From Nitrososphaerota archaeon (lineage in GTDB: Archaea; Thermoproteota; Nitrososphaeria; Nitrososphaerales; UBA183), in contig JAFMAA010000002.1 of the NCBI GenBank assembly GCA_029785235.1, positions 186,001 to 250,000 of the forward strand: 64,000 bases of DNA, in the 5' to 3' direction. This document shows, piece after piece, positions 48,644 to 56,531 of the stretch. Within the stretch, counting starts at the first letter, position 1. Every line of letters begins with the position of its first letter. A model generated the notes under the pieces. That model ran no database searches. It saw only the letters and a list, made by a program, of their open reading frames with translations, and was not told where the DNA came from. The position numbers were made by a program, and so were the translations under genes.

Positions 48644-49027
48644 GCACCTATACCCACCGCGAGAAAGCGACAAGTTGCTCTGGAACCCAGCCTCACCGGC
48701 CGCTCTCCCAAGGCCAAAGCGAAGCAGGAGCCGAGGAGTACGTCGACGATGAAGACACAGACTAGCTACCAAGGTATAATACCTGGAAACGGAGGGAGTG
48801 GCTGACACAATTGGACGAAGAAACCGACTACTACGGCTATCCGCTTGGGCAGCTCGAGGGATTTTTCGTCGAATCCGGAGAGTGGAAAATCGACAAAACA
48901 ATACAACTCCAAGCCCTACTGCTATCATACCTAGGCCATATGCGAAGTTGTGAAACGCCATATCCACCCCGACAAGACCTGCTAGGATGCCAAGAACAAT
49001 GAAAGTTGTTGAATAGCCTTTTTGCAA
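48527..49027 (-). CDS. possible small membrane protein on the minus strand
   Basis: TTG 49027 follows the stop of the minus-strand 340-residue gene by six bases. The first 65 residues form two convincing membrane helices (STTFIVLGILAGLVGVDMAF, GLGMIAVGLGVVLFCRF), but the rest is Arg/Ser-rich and overlaps a plus-strand gene, so the true end may differ or the gene may be decayed. The competing plus-strand frame 48811-49002, which has GTATAATAC upstream, is the alternative; both cannot easily be right. Confidence 0.35.
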   Translation of the reverse strand: MQKGYSTTFIVLGILAGLVGVDMAFHNFAYGLGMIAVGLGVVLFCRFSTLRIRRKIPRAAQADSRSSRFLRPIVSATPSVSRYYTLVASLCLHRRRTPRLLLRFGLGRAAGEAGFQSNLSLSRGGYRCSGASVAQGLEQSRCESVTDQWVQYVADEPVELAAKTIQ

Positions 49028-49033
49028 CTCTTA

Positions 49034-50056
49034 TCACTGTTGAACTCTCTTCATTGCGTTCTCTAGGTGCATCTCGTAGGCTGGCTTGACGTCGGGGAGC
49101 CATGGGTACTTCCCTAGCAGCCAGTCTCTCTTCTCAGACCTCGTGGCCCCTTCGCCGATGTCGGCGATCATCAGCTTCACTTCTGCCGTCCAATCGACGT
49201 GAACGTTGGCAGGGTCGTAGCAGAGCGGCGCGGGCCTGGCGACGTTGGGGAGGATCTTCTTCATGGCGGGGCGGAGCGAGCAGAGGAGGACGCCATTTCC
49301 CTCGAGCCCTGCACAGTTGTGACAGGCTGAGTTGCATCTTCCGAATTTTTGGGTGTTCCATCCGATGATTTCCAGTGGGGTGGCAGTGTGGTATGATCTG
49401 CGGCTGTCCTTGCTCTTCAGGGGGGTCTCCATGACGTTGAAGGTGTTATTGATCCCCAGCTCTGTCGCGATTGCGTCGAACGTCTTCGCGTTGGCGGGGG
49501 TCGTCTTGAGGCGGAAGATCGTCTTGGGGTTTGCCGCAAACCAGGCGAGCCGGGCCTTGCTCGGGACCAGCACGTCGCCCGATTTCATCACCTCTGCGTC
49601 TCCGGTCTTTATGTAGAACTCGAGCTCCGGGTTGTTGACAGGATCCCGCTTCACTATGTCAGTGCTCACCTGGAGGTTGTTGAGCTTGGGGTCGGCGAGG
49701 AGCTCTTCGTAGAAGCTCTGGGGCTGTATCCCCCTGGTGATCATGAAGTACGGCCGCGTCTTGAAGTCTGGGCGGTTCCAGCGGCGGTTGCAGCAGGTCC
49801 ATCTTCCCTTGCCGGCCTTGAACTGGCGCCAGAGCTGCTCAGTGACCTCTATCCAGGTGCCGAGTCTGATCAGGCCCTTCTTGGGGGCGGCGTTGTGGTT
49901 GTGGCCCTTCTTAGTCTTCTTCGAGGCCCCCTTGCGGAGCGGGAAGAGCTTGAAGCTGTAACATTCCTTGCACATCGGCGCCTGCGTCTTGCCAAAGTAG
50001 ATACATGGTTTCTGTTCTTCGATCTCAGGAGAGTCCACGAGGCCGGAGCCCTTCAT
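49034..50056 (-). CDS. cysteine-rich protein of unknown family, 340 aa
   Basis: Three cysteine clusters: KPCIYFGK with PMCKECYS (about residues 17-33), WTCCNRRW (about 86), and GRCNSACHNCAGLEG with LLCSL (about 245-265). The last resembles a metal or Fe-S cluster site. The central region is alpha/beta. No known family is certain; a radical-chemistry or metal-dependent enzyme would fit but is not shown, because no CxxxCxxC is present. The 5' region is probably served by a minus-strand promoter near 50080. Confidence 0.7.
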   Translation of the reverse strand: MKGSGLVDSPEIEEQKPCIYFGKTQAPMCKECYSFKLFPLRKGASKKTKKGHNHNAAPKKGLIRLGTWIEVTEQLWRQFKAGKGRWTCCNRRWNRPDFKTRPYFMITRGIQPQSFYEELLADPKLNNLQVSTDIVKRDPVNNPELEFYIKTGDAEVMKSGDVLVPSKARLAWFAANPKTIFRLKTTPANAKTFDAIATELGINNTFNVMETPLKSKDSRRSYHTATPLEIIGWNTQKFGRCNSACHNCAGLEGNGVLLCSLRPAMKKILPNVARPAPLCYDPANVHVDWTAEVKLMIADIGEGATRSEKRDWLLGKYPWLPDVKPAYEMHLENAMKRVQQ

Positions 50057-50150
50057 CTTCAGGTTCGGCGTGTACAGGCCTCATAGCGCACCTTGGCAGT
50101 GTTCCGCACTCAGTAGCACCAGAGAGAAAGTTGCACTTTATTCAAAAGGC

Positions 50151-50204
50151 GTTGCACATATGCAACCATGCAAAAACGAAACGTCTGAACCCGTTATATC
50201 GGGT
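50151..50204. promoter_or_regulatory. two palindromes upstream of the 50221 gene
   Basis: GTTGCA/CATA/TGCAAC at 50151-50166 and ACCCG/TTATAT/CGGGT at 50189-50204. The second is centred on the TATA box for GTG 50221. The first contains ATATGCAA, also found in the operator at 40228. Confidence 0.6.
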
Positions 50205-50220
50205 CTAAGCGTCAGTTTCG

Positions 50221-51234
50221 GTGAACGCTTCAGCCGACGGGCTTGGACCTCGGCTCGTGGTCAACTGGTCGAACATCGGGCTCTGCTCTACCATGGACGG
50301 GAAGAGCGTGGAGTGGCTGAAGACATGGGGCCAGGCTGTGGAGAAGGTGAAGGCCGCGGGCATTAGAGACTCCGAGAAGGGCATGTATTATCCCCAGCCT
50401 TCACAGTCACAAGCGGTCGGTGTGGGCATGGGAAATCCCGGGAAGGGCATAGATTATCCCCACCGATCGTTTCCGCAGATAGTCACCGAGAGCACGTTCG
50501 AGTCCTACGATAAGATAGGCAAGAACGAGGTCATTGACCTCATGAAAGCTGCTGGCATAGACTTCCGGGCCTTGTCTCCGCGGAACACTGCAATTAAGCG
50601 ATACGAAATGGGCCACACCGGCGTCAATACTACAAACGCTTTCGCCCTATCGACGCTGAATCAGAAGGCCAAGGAGGAGATAGATGTGAAAGCCATGTGG
50701 AAACTAGTTGAGGAGGGAAAGGTCCATCTCCGAAAGCCTACCAAGGTCATAATTGACTTCGCTGACCCGCGGATTTGCTTCGAGGCGCACAGGCGTCACA
50801 ACCAGCTTGACATCTGTCCCGTGGTACAAAAGACAGCGCTCCCTGATCCTTCCACGATGGGCGAAGCATTCAAGCTGATGTGGTGCAACACGGCCAAGAT
50901 GAAGCTCGTGAAGCCGAAGTACGTGTACGACTGGAACATCGTGGGCCCGATTCTCCTTGCATACCTTGATTCGAATGGTGGGAGAAAGGACTTCGAGCGC
51001 CTAGTTGGGTGTTACAACGCCGGGTACCCATCCTATGCCAGAGCTACGTGGTACCGCCGGATCTTCGGGACGCAAGTAGCAAGGGCGAAGGCGAGAAAGG
51101 ACGGGACAACCCTGCCTCCGCGGTTGAGGCCCTCCGACGCCAGGAGGGTAACCAGGGAGCTGAGGCACTTGTTCGTTATCAGTGGTGTTGGCAGACCGGA
51201 CTCGGGCATTGAATATCCCGCAAAGGGCATTTGA
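50221..51234 (+). CDS. hypothetical protein carrying repeat-encoded motifs, 337 aa
   Basis: GTG 50221 lies about 25 bases after GTTATATC. Residues 45-80 and the C-terminus contain the short motif GxxYP (KGMYYPQ, KGIDYPH, SGIEYP), encoded by copies of a 38-base DNA repeat that also occurs outside the gene. The middle (about 85-260) is a normal-looking soluble domain (VTESTFESYDKIGKNEVIDL, KVIIDFADPRICFEAHRRHN). No family recognised. The C-terminal part is basic. Confidence 0.65.
   Translation: MNASADGLGPRLVVNWSNIGLCSTMDGKSVEWLKTWGQAVEKVKAAGIRDSEKGMYYPQPSQSQAVGVGMGNPGKGIDYPHRSFPQIVTESTFESYDKIGKNEVIDLMKAAGIDFRALSPRNTAIKRYEMGHTGVNTTNAFALSTLNQKAKEEIDVKAMWKLVEEGKVHLRKPTKVIIDFADPRICFEAHRRHNQLDICPVVQKTALPDPSTMGEAFKLMWCNTAKMKLVKPKYVYDWNIVGPILLAYLDSNGGRKDFERLVGCYNAGYPSYARATWYRRIFGTQVARAKARKDGTTLPPRLRPSDARRVTRELRHLFVISGVGRPDSGIEYPAKGI
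50358..50395 (+). repeat. 38-base repeat, copy a
   Basis: Two half-units: GGGCATTAGAGACTCC, then GAGAA, then GGGCATGTATTATCCCC. Inside the coding region of the 50221 gene. Confidence 0.75.
50424..50461 (+). repeat. 38-base repeat, copy b
   Basis: GGGCATGGGAAATCCC, GGGAA, GGGCATAGATTATCCCC. Inside the coding region. Confidence 0.78.
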
Positions 51235-51240
51235 TCTCCC
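51204..51240 (+). repeat. 38-base repeat, copy c
   Basis: GGGCATTGAATATCCC, GCAAA, GGGCATTTGATCTCCC. Spans the stop codon of the 50221 gene. Confidence 0.7.
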
Positions 51241-51306
51241 AGTCCGGCTGCTTATTCTGGTTAAGAACTTGGCCGGCCTCGTAGGTTGTCACTGAGAGCC
51301 GGGCGC

Positions 51307-51345
51307 GGGCATGAGAAATCCCGAGAAGGGGCATATTTTATCCCC
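51307..51345 (+). repeat. 38-base repeat, copy d
   Basis: GGGCATGAGAAATCCC, GAGAAG, GGGCATATTTTATCCCC. Downstream of the gene; its CATATTTTATCC could act as a TATA box. Confidence 0.75.
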
Positions 51346-51491
51346 GCCCTCCTTTCGGTGTCATAAGGTTCGCCTTCTTCTACGTCGCCCAGGACTTGAA
51401 GGGCCTCACAAAGAAGCTAGGCGTAGAGCTCGACCGAGTAGCGGGGTCGCTTTTATTACGACAACGTGACCTATTCCAGGTGGACTAGACA

Positions 51492-51599
51492 ATGGCCCTC
51501 ATATCCGAAGCAGAGTTCGAAAAGATGGTCGACGAGGACTTGAAGCGGATAGACGTGATCAAGTTCCTAGTGGAACTTGGGTCAGAAAGCTTCCTGTAG
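51492..51599 (+). CDS. very small protein, 35 aa
   Basis: MALISEAEFEKMVDEDLKRI followed by a hydrophobic end. CTTTTATTACG lies about 38 bases upstream, somewhat far for a leaderless start. The frame is compact and helical. Sequence from 51362 to 51480 also looks coding (FAFFYVAQDLKGLTKKLGVE) but lacks a start codon. Between 51600 and 51690 I see no gene. Confidence 0.4.
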   Translation: MALISEAEFEKMVDEDLKRIDVIKFLVELGSESFL

Positions 51600-51727
51600 A
51601 GTACGGGCCTGGCCGGGCGTTTGATGCCGCAGGGAGGCAGGCGCCTGCGCATTTTGTTGGCCGGCCGTGGATAAAAGGAAACCCAGCCTGGTAGTGGCTT
51701 TTATCCGCAAATCATCAAATGGTTACC

Positions 51728-51976
51728 ATGGCAAAGATAAAACCTGTGAAGGTGAGCCCACAGTTCTTCAGGTACTGGGCAAGGCGCCCTGAAAAGTGGA
51801 AGTCGGACAAGCGGATCAGCGGGGCAAGCATGTACATGAAGGAGGGGGACCATTGGACGGCCGCTGACAACCGGGCGGGGGAGTTCTTCGTCGAAGCCTT
51901 CCCGTCAGAAGCGCAGGCGCTGGACTGGCTCACGCACCAGGGCAAGACCGCGAGGCAATGCGGGGCTCTGTCGTAG
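51728..51976 (+). CDS. hypothetical protein, 82 aa
   Basis: ATG 51728 is chosen over ATG 51719 because CTTTTATCC lies 26 bases upstream. The protein is basic at first (KIKPVKVSPQFFRYWARRPE) and ends with a helical part (SEAQALDWLTHQGKTARQ). Similar short proteins of unknown role are common in archaeal mobile elements, but I do not recognise this one. Confidence 0.6.
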   Translation: MAKIKPVKVSPQFFRYWARRPEKWKSDKRISGASMYMKEGDHWTAADNRAGEFFVEAFPSEAQALDWLTHQGKTARQCGALS

Positions 51977-51984
51977 CTGGCCTT

Positions 51985-51993
51985 CGTTAAATG
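51985..51993 (+). promoter_or_regulatory. TATA box of structured RNA D
   Basis: CGTTAAATG is centred about 25 bases before 52013, the first base of the closing stem of RNA D. Confidence 0.65.
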
Positions 51994-52012
51994 GACCCTG
52001 TGACACCAATAC

Positions 52013-52210
52013 CGGGGTTGGGCAGAAGGGACTCCACTGTTAGCACAGGGAGGCGGCTTGTAGGCCAGGGGCTAGCTACCACAGCCGTGCCGTCAGAACT
52101 GTGTGAAGACTTGCCGAGTGCGCTCCGGGGATGTGGAACCGGAGCCGGCGAAAGCCGATAGGTAGGGCGCCCGTGGACGCGGGTTAGACCGCCGAAGCAC
52201 CCCAACTCCG
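52013..52210 (+). ncRNA. candidate structured RNA D, about 200 bases
   Basis: Closing stem CGGGGTTGGG (52013-52022) with CCCAACTCCG (52201-52210), ten pairs including one G-T. A second long-range pair is GGCGG/CCGCC. Internal hairpins: GTAG/CTAC, CACAG/CTGTG, CTCCGG/CCGGAG, CGGC/GAAA/GCCG and CCCG/CGGG. Promoter in register. I could not match it to SRP, RNase P or 5S RNA. Confidence 0.55.
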
Positions 52211-52253
52211 CTTCTCTATGCCGCTTAAATCGCTGCGTGGGCCTGATACATGC

Positions 52254-52784
52254 TTGACATTCGAGCTCACAGATGACATTGATCTGCTGCGGGCGAAGAG
52301 CCAGGTCAAGATGTGTTACGCTTACGTGAAGAATATGAGGGAGAAGCCGGGCCCGAAGTCCCAGGCACAGGTCGACAGCGAAGCCGAAGCTCTTATCGGA
52401 CAGGCCAGAGACATGAAGGCCAAGATCAAGGCATACGAGGCCAGCCACCCCAAGTCCCCGTTCATGGAGGTTCCGCACAGGCACCTAGTCTCCGAGGCTG
52501 ACCGCATGGTCATGAAGTTCTCGCACCTCCTCGAGGAGAACCTGAGCAAGAAGATCAAGAAGGTAGAGATGATGGCGAAGGAGATCCCTGGAGACCCCTA
52601 TGCCCCTGGAGCCAACCCCATGAAGGGCTCTCTCCTCAACGAGGCAAGAGTCCTCAGGATGGTGATGCAATCCGTGACCCAGGCCAGAAACGAATTCACG
52701 ACCGATTCCGTAGAATACCACAGAACACGTCTTGAGAAGAAGCTGGCGCTGGCATCCAGGCCGCGGACGAAGAGGTCGAGATAG
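52254..52784 (+). CDS. hypothetical helical protein, 176 aa
   Basis: TTG 52254 lies about 27 bases after CTTAAATC, so it is leaderless. Charged, helical protein with a long coiled region (SQAQVDSEAEALIGQARDMK, LLEENLSKKIKKVEMMAKEI) and a strongly basic end (ALASRPRTKRSR). No family recognised. It heads a plus-strand run of accessory genes. Confidence 0.6.
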   Translation: MTFELTDDIDLLRAKSQVKMCYAYVKNMREKPGPKSQAQVDSEAEALIGQARDMKAKIKAYEASHPKSPFMEVPHRHLVSEADRMVMKFSHLLEENLSKKIKKVEMMAKEIPGDPYAPGANPMKGSLLNEARVLRMVMQSVTQARNEFTTDSVEYHRTRLEKKLALASRPRTKRSR

Positions 52785-52829
52785 GTTGCAGAGTTCAGAG
52801 TCGCGTTCAAGGACCAGGATGTACATCTC

Positions 52830-53057
52830 ATGAGCGACCAGGACCAGCGTGCTCACTTCACCGGAAGAGGCAAGGCCCAGATAGCCATCTTCCTGATAGG
52901 GCTCTTGCTGATCATAACCGCCGCCATAACCTGGAGCGCGGCCACAATGTCCGGCATAACCCTGAAACTGGGCTTCGCGTGCATAGGAGTCCTGACTATG
53001 GGAGCTGCGCTCTACATGGACGACAAGCCAGCCCGCGAGCTGAACACACAACTGTAG
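52830..53057 (+). CDS. two-helix membrane protein, 75 aa
   Basis: Two membrane helices (IAIFLIGLLLIITAAITW; LGFACIGVLTMGAALYM) joined by a short loop, with a hydrophilic N-terminus. Its own box is not clear; it may be cotranscribed with the gene 46 bases upstream. Function unknown. Confidence 0.6.
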   Translation: MSDQDQRAHFTGRGKAQIAIFLIGLLLIITAAITWSAATMSGITLKLGFACIGVLTMGAALYMDDKPARELNTQL

Positions 53058-53081
53058 TAGCAGAGGGCTGAGGAGAACCGC

Positions 53082-53456
53082 TTGAGTAGCGCCCTTCTGG
53101 TAGGCGGCTATCCCAAAGGCCACGCCGAGCCTTTCCACCCGAAGACCCTCTCAGGCGCCCGCCTCAGGCACATAGTAGCTGACCTGGAGCTCGACGCCCA
53201 GTACTACGATGTCTGGGCCAACGCCAGGCAGGAGGAAGCCAAACACGTATCATCCAGGGCAGCAGCCCGCATCAAGAAAGCCCATAAGGAGGGCAGGGTG
53301 ATTGTAGCCCTCGGAAGGCACGTATTCGGAGCGTTGACCGGCTGCCCAGGGCTGGCCGGCATCCCCATCATCTACCTGCCTCACCCAGCGTGCCGTACGA
53401 TAGGCGACCTTCTGGCACTCAGGAACGGCCTACGGGAGATCAAGGCGCAGGTCTGA
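53082..53456 (+). CDS. uracil-DNA-glycosylase-superfamily-like protein
   Basis: LLVGGYPKGHAEPFHPKTLS, VIVALGRHVFGAL and YLPHPACR resemble the catalytic-pocket, core-strand and DNA-intercalation loops of the UDG fold, but the protein is only 124 residues and the Asp/Asn usually seen in motif 1 is not clear. It may be a reduced or nucleotide-binding relative. TTG start, 24 bases after the membrane gene. The stop overlaps the next ATG. Confidence 0.55.
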   Translation: MSSALLVGGYPKGHAEPFHPKTLSGARLRHIVADLELDAQYYDVWANARQEEAKHVSSRAAARIKKAHKEGRVIVALGRHVFGALTGCPGLAGIPIIYLPHPACRTIGDLLALRNGLREIKAQV

Positions 53457-53833
53457 TGACCAACCTGGACGACTGGGCCCCAAGGATCGACAAAGTAGGC
53501 CCTGACTACGATGAGATAATGGCCACGACATTCCCCGAGGTCAGAGTCCTGTTCCGCATATATGCGCTACGGCCAGAACCGACGACGTACAGCAACCTAG
53601 GGCTGTTCTTTCATTGGTCAAAGACAAGGACAGATTACTTCGACAAACTGTCTCTCACCACGGTTCTGAAACGCCTCTTGAAACACGGGCTGATCGAAGC
53701 CACTTCAAAGACGGGACCACGCATGCGCAAGACCAAGAAGTACGCGCTGACCCAGAGAGGCTACTATGTCGTTGAGTCGATGCTGAAGACCGCCCACTGG
53801 AACGAAGGGTTCAGGGAGACGATACCGAAATGA
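53456..53833 (+). CDS. winged-helix protein, 125 aa
   Basis: Start overlaps the preceding stop (TGATG). The core YSNLGLFFHWSKTRTDYF, then LKRLLKHGLIEATSKTG and KYALTQRGYYVVESML, is a winged helix of the MarR/PadR kind. It probably regulates this gene run. No operator palindrome is obvious. Confidence 0.7.
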   Translation: MTNLDDWAPRIDKVGPDYDEIMATTFPEVRVLFRIYALRPEPTTYSNLGLFFHWSKTRTDYFDKLSLTTVLKRLLKHGLIEATSKTGPRMRKTKKYALTQRGYYVVESMLKTAHWNEGFRETIPK

Positions 53834-53875
53834 TGCCCGCCCCTTATTTCCTCAAATGGAGTGTTGTACTGTAGA

Positions 53876-54397
53876 ATGGGGACCTATTGCAGCGGCTGGA
53901 GGCAGAACGAGGACGGTACAGGAGGCTACTGCATGCATACGGGAAGACGGTACACTGACCAGGATAGCCACTGGAAGGACACCGAGCACGCGCAGTATGT
54001 CGGCACGCTTGAGTGCCGCAACGATGAGACGTGTAGAAACTGCCCGAAGGGCTACTTCTGCTGCAGGATCTACAACGGCGACGACAAGCCAGGTACCCGC
54101 GACCAGAGCATGTGGTTCCAGGAGTGGGTAGAGGGATTCCACCCCCACCCTGAGAGCTACGGCGTCCAGCCCCTCTTTGACCCGCTAGAAGTCTGGATGG
54201 ACGACCCAGAGCACAAGAAGCAACGCGAAGAGCTCCTAGCAAAGGGGATAGACCCTGAGTACTGCCAGTACTACGCCCCCGGGTCTGGCTGTATTATCGA
54301 ATGGCCCAAGAGGCCGATACAGTGCCGCCAGTACAACTGCGGCCTTTTCATGCCAGAGGACTACTCTCCAATGGAGGTCAAGATTGTCACGAAATAA
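53876..54397 (+). CDS. YkgJ-like cysteine cluster protein
   Basis: Cysteine pattern TLECRNDETCRNCPKGYFCC, then GSGCIIEWPKRPIQCRQYNC, follows the YkgJ/UPF0153 plan of metal (Zn or Fe-S) binding: CxxxxCxxC..CC and a C-terminal RPxxCRxYxC. A further cluster precedes it (GTYCSGWRQN, GGYCMHTG). ATG 53876 is preferred to TTG 53861; CCTTATTT lies about 30 bases upstream. Overlaps the HD gene by 14 bases. Confidence 0.7.
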   Translation: MGTYCSGWRQNEDGTGGYCMHTGRRYTDQDSHWKDTEHAQYVGTLECRNDETCRNCPKGYFCCRIYNGDDKPGTRDQSMWFQEWVEGFHPHPESYGVQPLFDPLEVWMDDPEHKKQREELLAKGIDPEYCQYYAPGSGCIIEWPKRPIQCRQYNCGLFMPEDYSPMEVKIVTK

Positions 54398-55280
54398 GAC
54401 CAGCCGAACCGTGGGTTACGGAAAGGACCAGTTCTCATTCGAGGACTGCCCATGCTGCAACGACTGGTCGGTAAGGACCACCGACGGCAAGTTCGTTAGA
54501 CATCTGGCTGGAATAGGGTCCATCGACTACCGATATGTCCACACGCACGCGAAGTTCATGATTGCGAAATTCAACGATAAGAGACCGGAGCGAGAGATTG
54601 TCAAAGAGTACGTCAAGGACAACCTGTGCCTCTCCAGTGGACGCACCATCGAGGATGCGAAGCGGATCGGGGCAATCAAGCGCCAGTGGGACGACCTTAT
54701 GCTTAGATTGCAGGCGAGGCCAAAACTCCGCGAATTCAGGAACCTGTACGACATGTACGCCGGGAGAGAGTACCACAACCTGGACCATGTCATGGCATGC
54801 CTGAGCGAACTAAAGGACGCCAAGACGACGGCTGAAAACCCCAATGCGGTCGAGTTTGCACTCTGGTTCCATGACGCTGTCTACGACACTCACAGGAACG
54901 ACAACGAAGAACGGAGCGCCGCGCTGGCACGCGAGGTCGCAGAGAGACTAGGCCTCGACAAGAAATTCATTTTGGCAGTAAGCTGGCTTATCTTCGCCAC
55001 CAGCCACTTCGGAACCCCCATCAACAACGACATGAGGCTCATCTGCGATGTCGACCTCGCGATCATGGGGGCCGACACCCGCACCTTTAATGCCTACGAC
55101 ACCGCCGTAAGGAAGGAATACTCGTGGGTCAAAGATACCGAATACACGGCAGCCCGCACAAAGCTACTCTCCGCCCTTGCTTCAAGACCCCGAATATTCC
55201 TCACAAACCACTTCATGGAGAAGTACGAAGAGACGGCCAGAGCAAACCTGGCGAGAGTGCTGGCTACACCCACTGAGTGA
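54384..55280 (+). CDS. HD-domain phosphohydrolase
   Basis: Residues about 110-290 are an HD-type metal-dependent phosphohydrolase: EYHNLDHVMACL, FALWFHDAVYD, ATSHF and CDVDLAIMG carry the His and Asp ligands in order. It resembles the predicted metal-dependent HD family related to YfbR. The first 105 residues are extra, with CPCCNDW near residue 22 that could bind zinc. TTG 54384. Possibly a nucleotide phosphatase, as HD proteins in phages often are. Confidence 0.8.
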   Translation: MSRNKTSRTVGYGKDQFSFEDCPCCNDWSVRTTDGKFVRHLAGIGSIDYRYVHTHAKFMIAKFNDKRPEREIVKEYVKDNLCLSSGRTIEDAKRIGAIKRQWDDLMLRLQARPKLREFRNLYDMYAGREYHNLDHVMACLSELKDAKTTAENPNAVEFALWFHDAVYDTHRNDNEERSAALAREVAERLGLDKKFILAVSWLIFATSHFGTPINNDMRLICDVDLAIMGADTRTFNAYDTAVRKEYSWVKDTEYTAARTKLLSALASRPRIFLTNHFMEKYEETARANLARVLATPTE

Positions 55281-55656
55281 CCGGCCGCGAGAGTTCAGAC
55301 TTCGGCACGTTGGTATATACACCATACTTTCCAAGCGGGTGCAGCTTTGATATCGCCTTCACGACGAGAGGCCCGGCAGTACCATTATCTACCATCACAT
55401 GCGGCATCCCGTCGATTTTCCCCTCCCAACAACCGAAGCATTCGCCTATCGTCACGCACCTGAAGTCTGTCAGCGCGAGCCCTGGGCGACCGTTAATTGC
55501 CGCAAGCTGTGCTTGAAGGTCCTGACGGCACTTCTCCAACCACTCAACTTCTTGCTGCCGCGTATGTTCATCCTCGAGCAGACCAAGGAGCGTTGCATGC
55601 GGATTCGGAGGCGCATGGCTGAACACCCACCCCCAGAAGCGGTCCTTCAGCGTCAA
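55264..55656 (-). CDS. hypothetical protein, 130 aa
   Basis: The TTG start overlaps the stop of the membrane-protein gene (TAATTG), so it is third in the CYTH operon. It has an N-terminal helix (DEHTRQQEVEWLEKCRQDLQ) and a beta-rich remainder with CVTIGECFGCWEG. No family recognised. The stop overlaps the convergent HD gene by 17 bases. Confidence 0.55.
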   Translation of the reverse strand: MTLKDRFWGWVFSHAPPNPHATLLGLLEDEHTRQQEVEWLEKCRQDLQAQLAAINGRPGLALTDFRCVTIGECFGCWEGKIDGMPHVMVDNGTAGPLVVKAISKLHPLGKYGVYTNVPKSELSRPVTQWV

Positions 55657-55904
55657 TTAGCTCCAACCCCAACGGGGTCCGGTTCGCCCTTTTCGGCCCA
55701 GAACATCATGAGAACGTAATACGACAAGAACGGCAAAACCGGCCCCACTACGAGATCCAGGAGGTAATGGTTGAGTATGCCGTACGCCAATATGCTAGGA
55801 GTCAACAGCACGAACAGCCCCATGTAGAACGAGAAGATGCACTTCATCGCAAATACCGTGAACCTCACAGACGCCTGGGCCATCTTCACAAATTCCCGCA
55901 TCAC
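55653..55904 (-). CDS. membrane protein, 83 aa
   Basis: Two or three helices (FTVFAMKCIFSFYMGLFVLL; LLDLVVGPVLPFLSYYVLMM). Starts within the CYTH stop (TGATG) and ends within the next start, so it is translationally coupled on both sides. Function unknown. Confidence 0.65.
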   Translation of the reverse strand: MMREFVKMAQASVRFTVFAMKCIFSFYMGLFVLLTPSILAYGILNHYLLDLVVGPVLPFLSYYVLMMFWAEKGEPDPVGVGAN

Positions 55905-56416
55905 CGTCGGCCTCCCTTGAACGACCTAGGCAGCCCTCTCATGGCCAAGCTCCTGTTGGAATACCCCTTCACCTCTGTCAGCTCCCTGCCGAACCACCCC
56001 GGCGGCACGAACGCCCTTGCAGCCTCTTCATCGGGGAACTCCACCTCGGCGACTACCAGCCCCCGCAACTTCCCACCATAGACATCAAGCTCTATGGTAG
56101 CCCCGCGGTACGGCATGAGATACCTCGTCTTCCGTATGATACCAGACACCGCGAGAGGCTTCATCGCACGGAAACAATACCCTGGCACCTCTCTCTGTTC
56201 CTCTTCACGCACCATCCCGCTGCCAGCCTTGTGGACCAGATAGCACCTGGCACCATCCTCGAGCCGCAGCCTGGTCTCTCGGTCCCCCTTCACAAGCGTG
56301 TAATACTGCAGTATCTTCTTCTTTCTGGCTTTCGCCAATGCAGGAATGCTGGAAACCAGGAACTTCCGCTCGATCTCCAATTTTGCACTTTGTGGATACA
56401 ATAGCCGATCCTCCAT
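55901..56416 (-). CDS. CYTH-domain protein
   Basis: LEIERKFLVSSIP at the N-terminus is the ExExK signature; further tunnel residues are in TRLRLEDGARCYLVHK, IRKTRYLMPY, IELDVYGG and VVAEVEFPDEEAA. The family binds triphosphates with metal (adenylate cyclase class IV, thiamine triphosphatase, tripolyphosphatase); the substrate here is unknown. ATG 56416 follows CTTTTATC by about 25 bases, so the longer frame is rejected. It is a second CYTH protein besides the kinase fusion. Confidence 0.88.
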   Translation of the reverse strand: MEDRLLYPQSAKLEIERKFLVSSIPALAKARKKKILQYYTLVKGDRETRLRLEDGARCYLVHKAGSGMVREEEQREVPGYCFRAMKPLAVSGIIRKTRYLMPYRGATIELDVYGGKLRGLVVAEVEFPDEEAARAFVPPGWFGRELTEVKGYSNRSLAMRGLPRSFKGGRR

Positions 56417-56460
56417 GTAAATGACTCCATTTGTGATAAAAGGTGCTACTTCCGTTTGAT

Positions 56461-56501
56461 ATTTGATGTAACTCTTGCAACTCGTTGGTGTTACATCAAA
56501 A
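56461..56501. repeat. 41-base palindromic element, copy 3
   Basis: ATTTGATGTAAC, 17 bases, GTTACATCAAAA. Lies between the MazG-like and CYTH genes, about 20 bases upstream of the CYTH promoter. Confidence 0.82.
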
Positions 56502-56531
56502 ATGGCTCGACGGATAGCATTCGCTGTGTTG

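Noticed and set aside
48811..49002. 63-residue plus-strand gene with upstream GTATAATAC
   Set aside because: It lies fully antisense to a frame with two clear membrane helices; I could not decide, and listed the minus-strand frame at low confidence.
50358..51345. CRISPR array
   Set aside because: Repeats are only four, irregularly spaced (66, 780 and 103 bases), partly coding, and no cas gene is present.
44194..52210. Assignment of structured RNAs B, C or D to 5S, SRP or RNase P RNA
   Set aside because: I looked for the 5S CCCGAAC loop, the SRP GGAAG/AGCAG loops and the RNase P GAGGAAAGUC core and found none of them.
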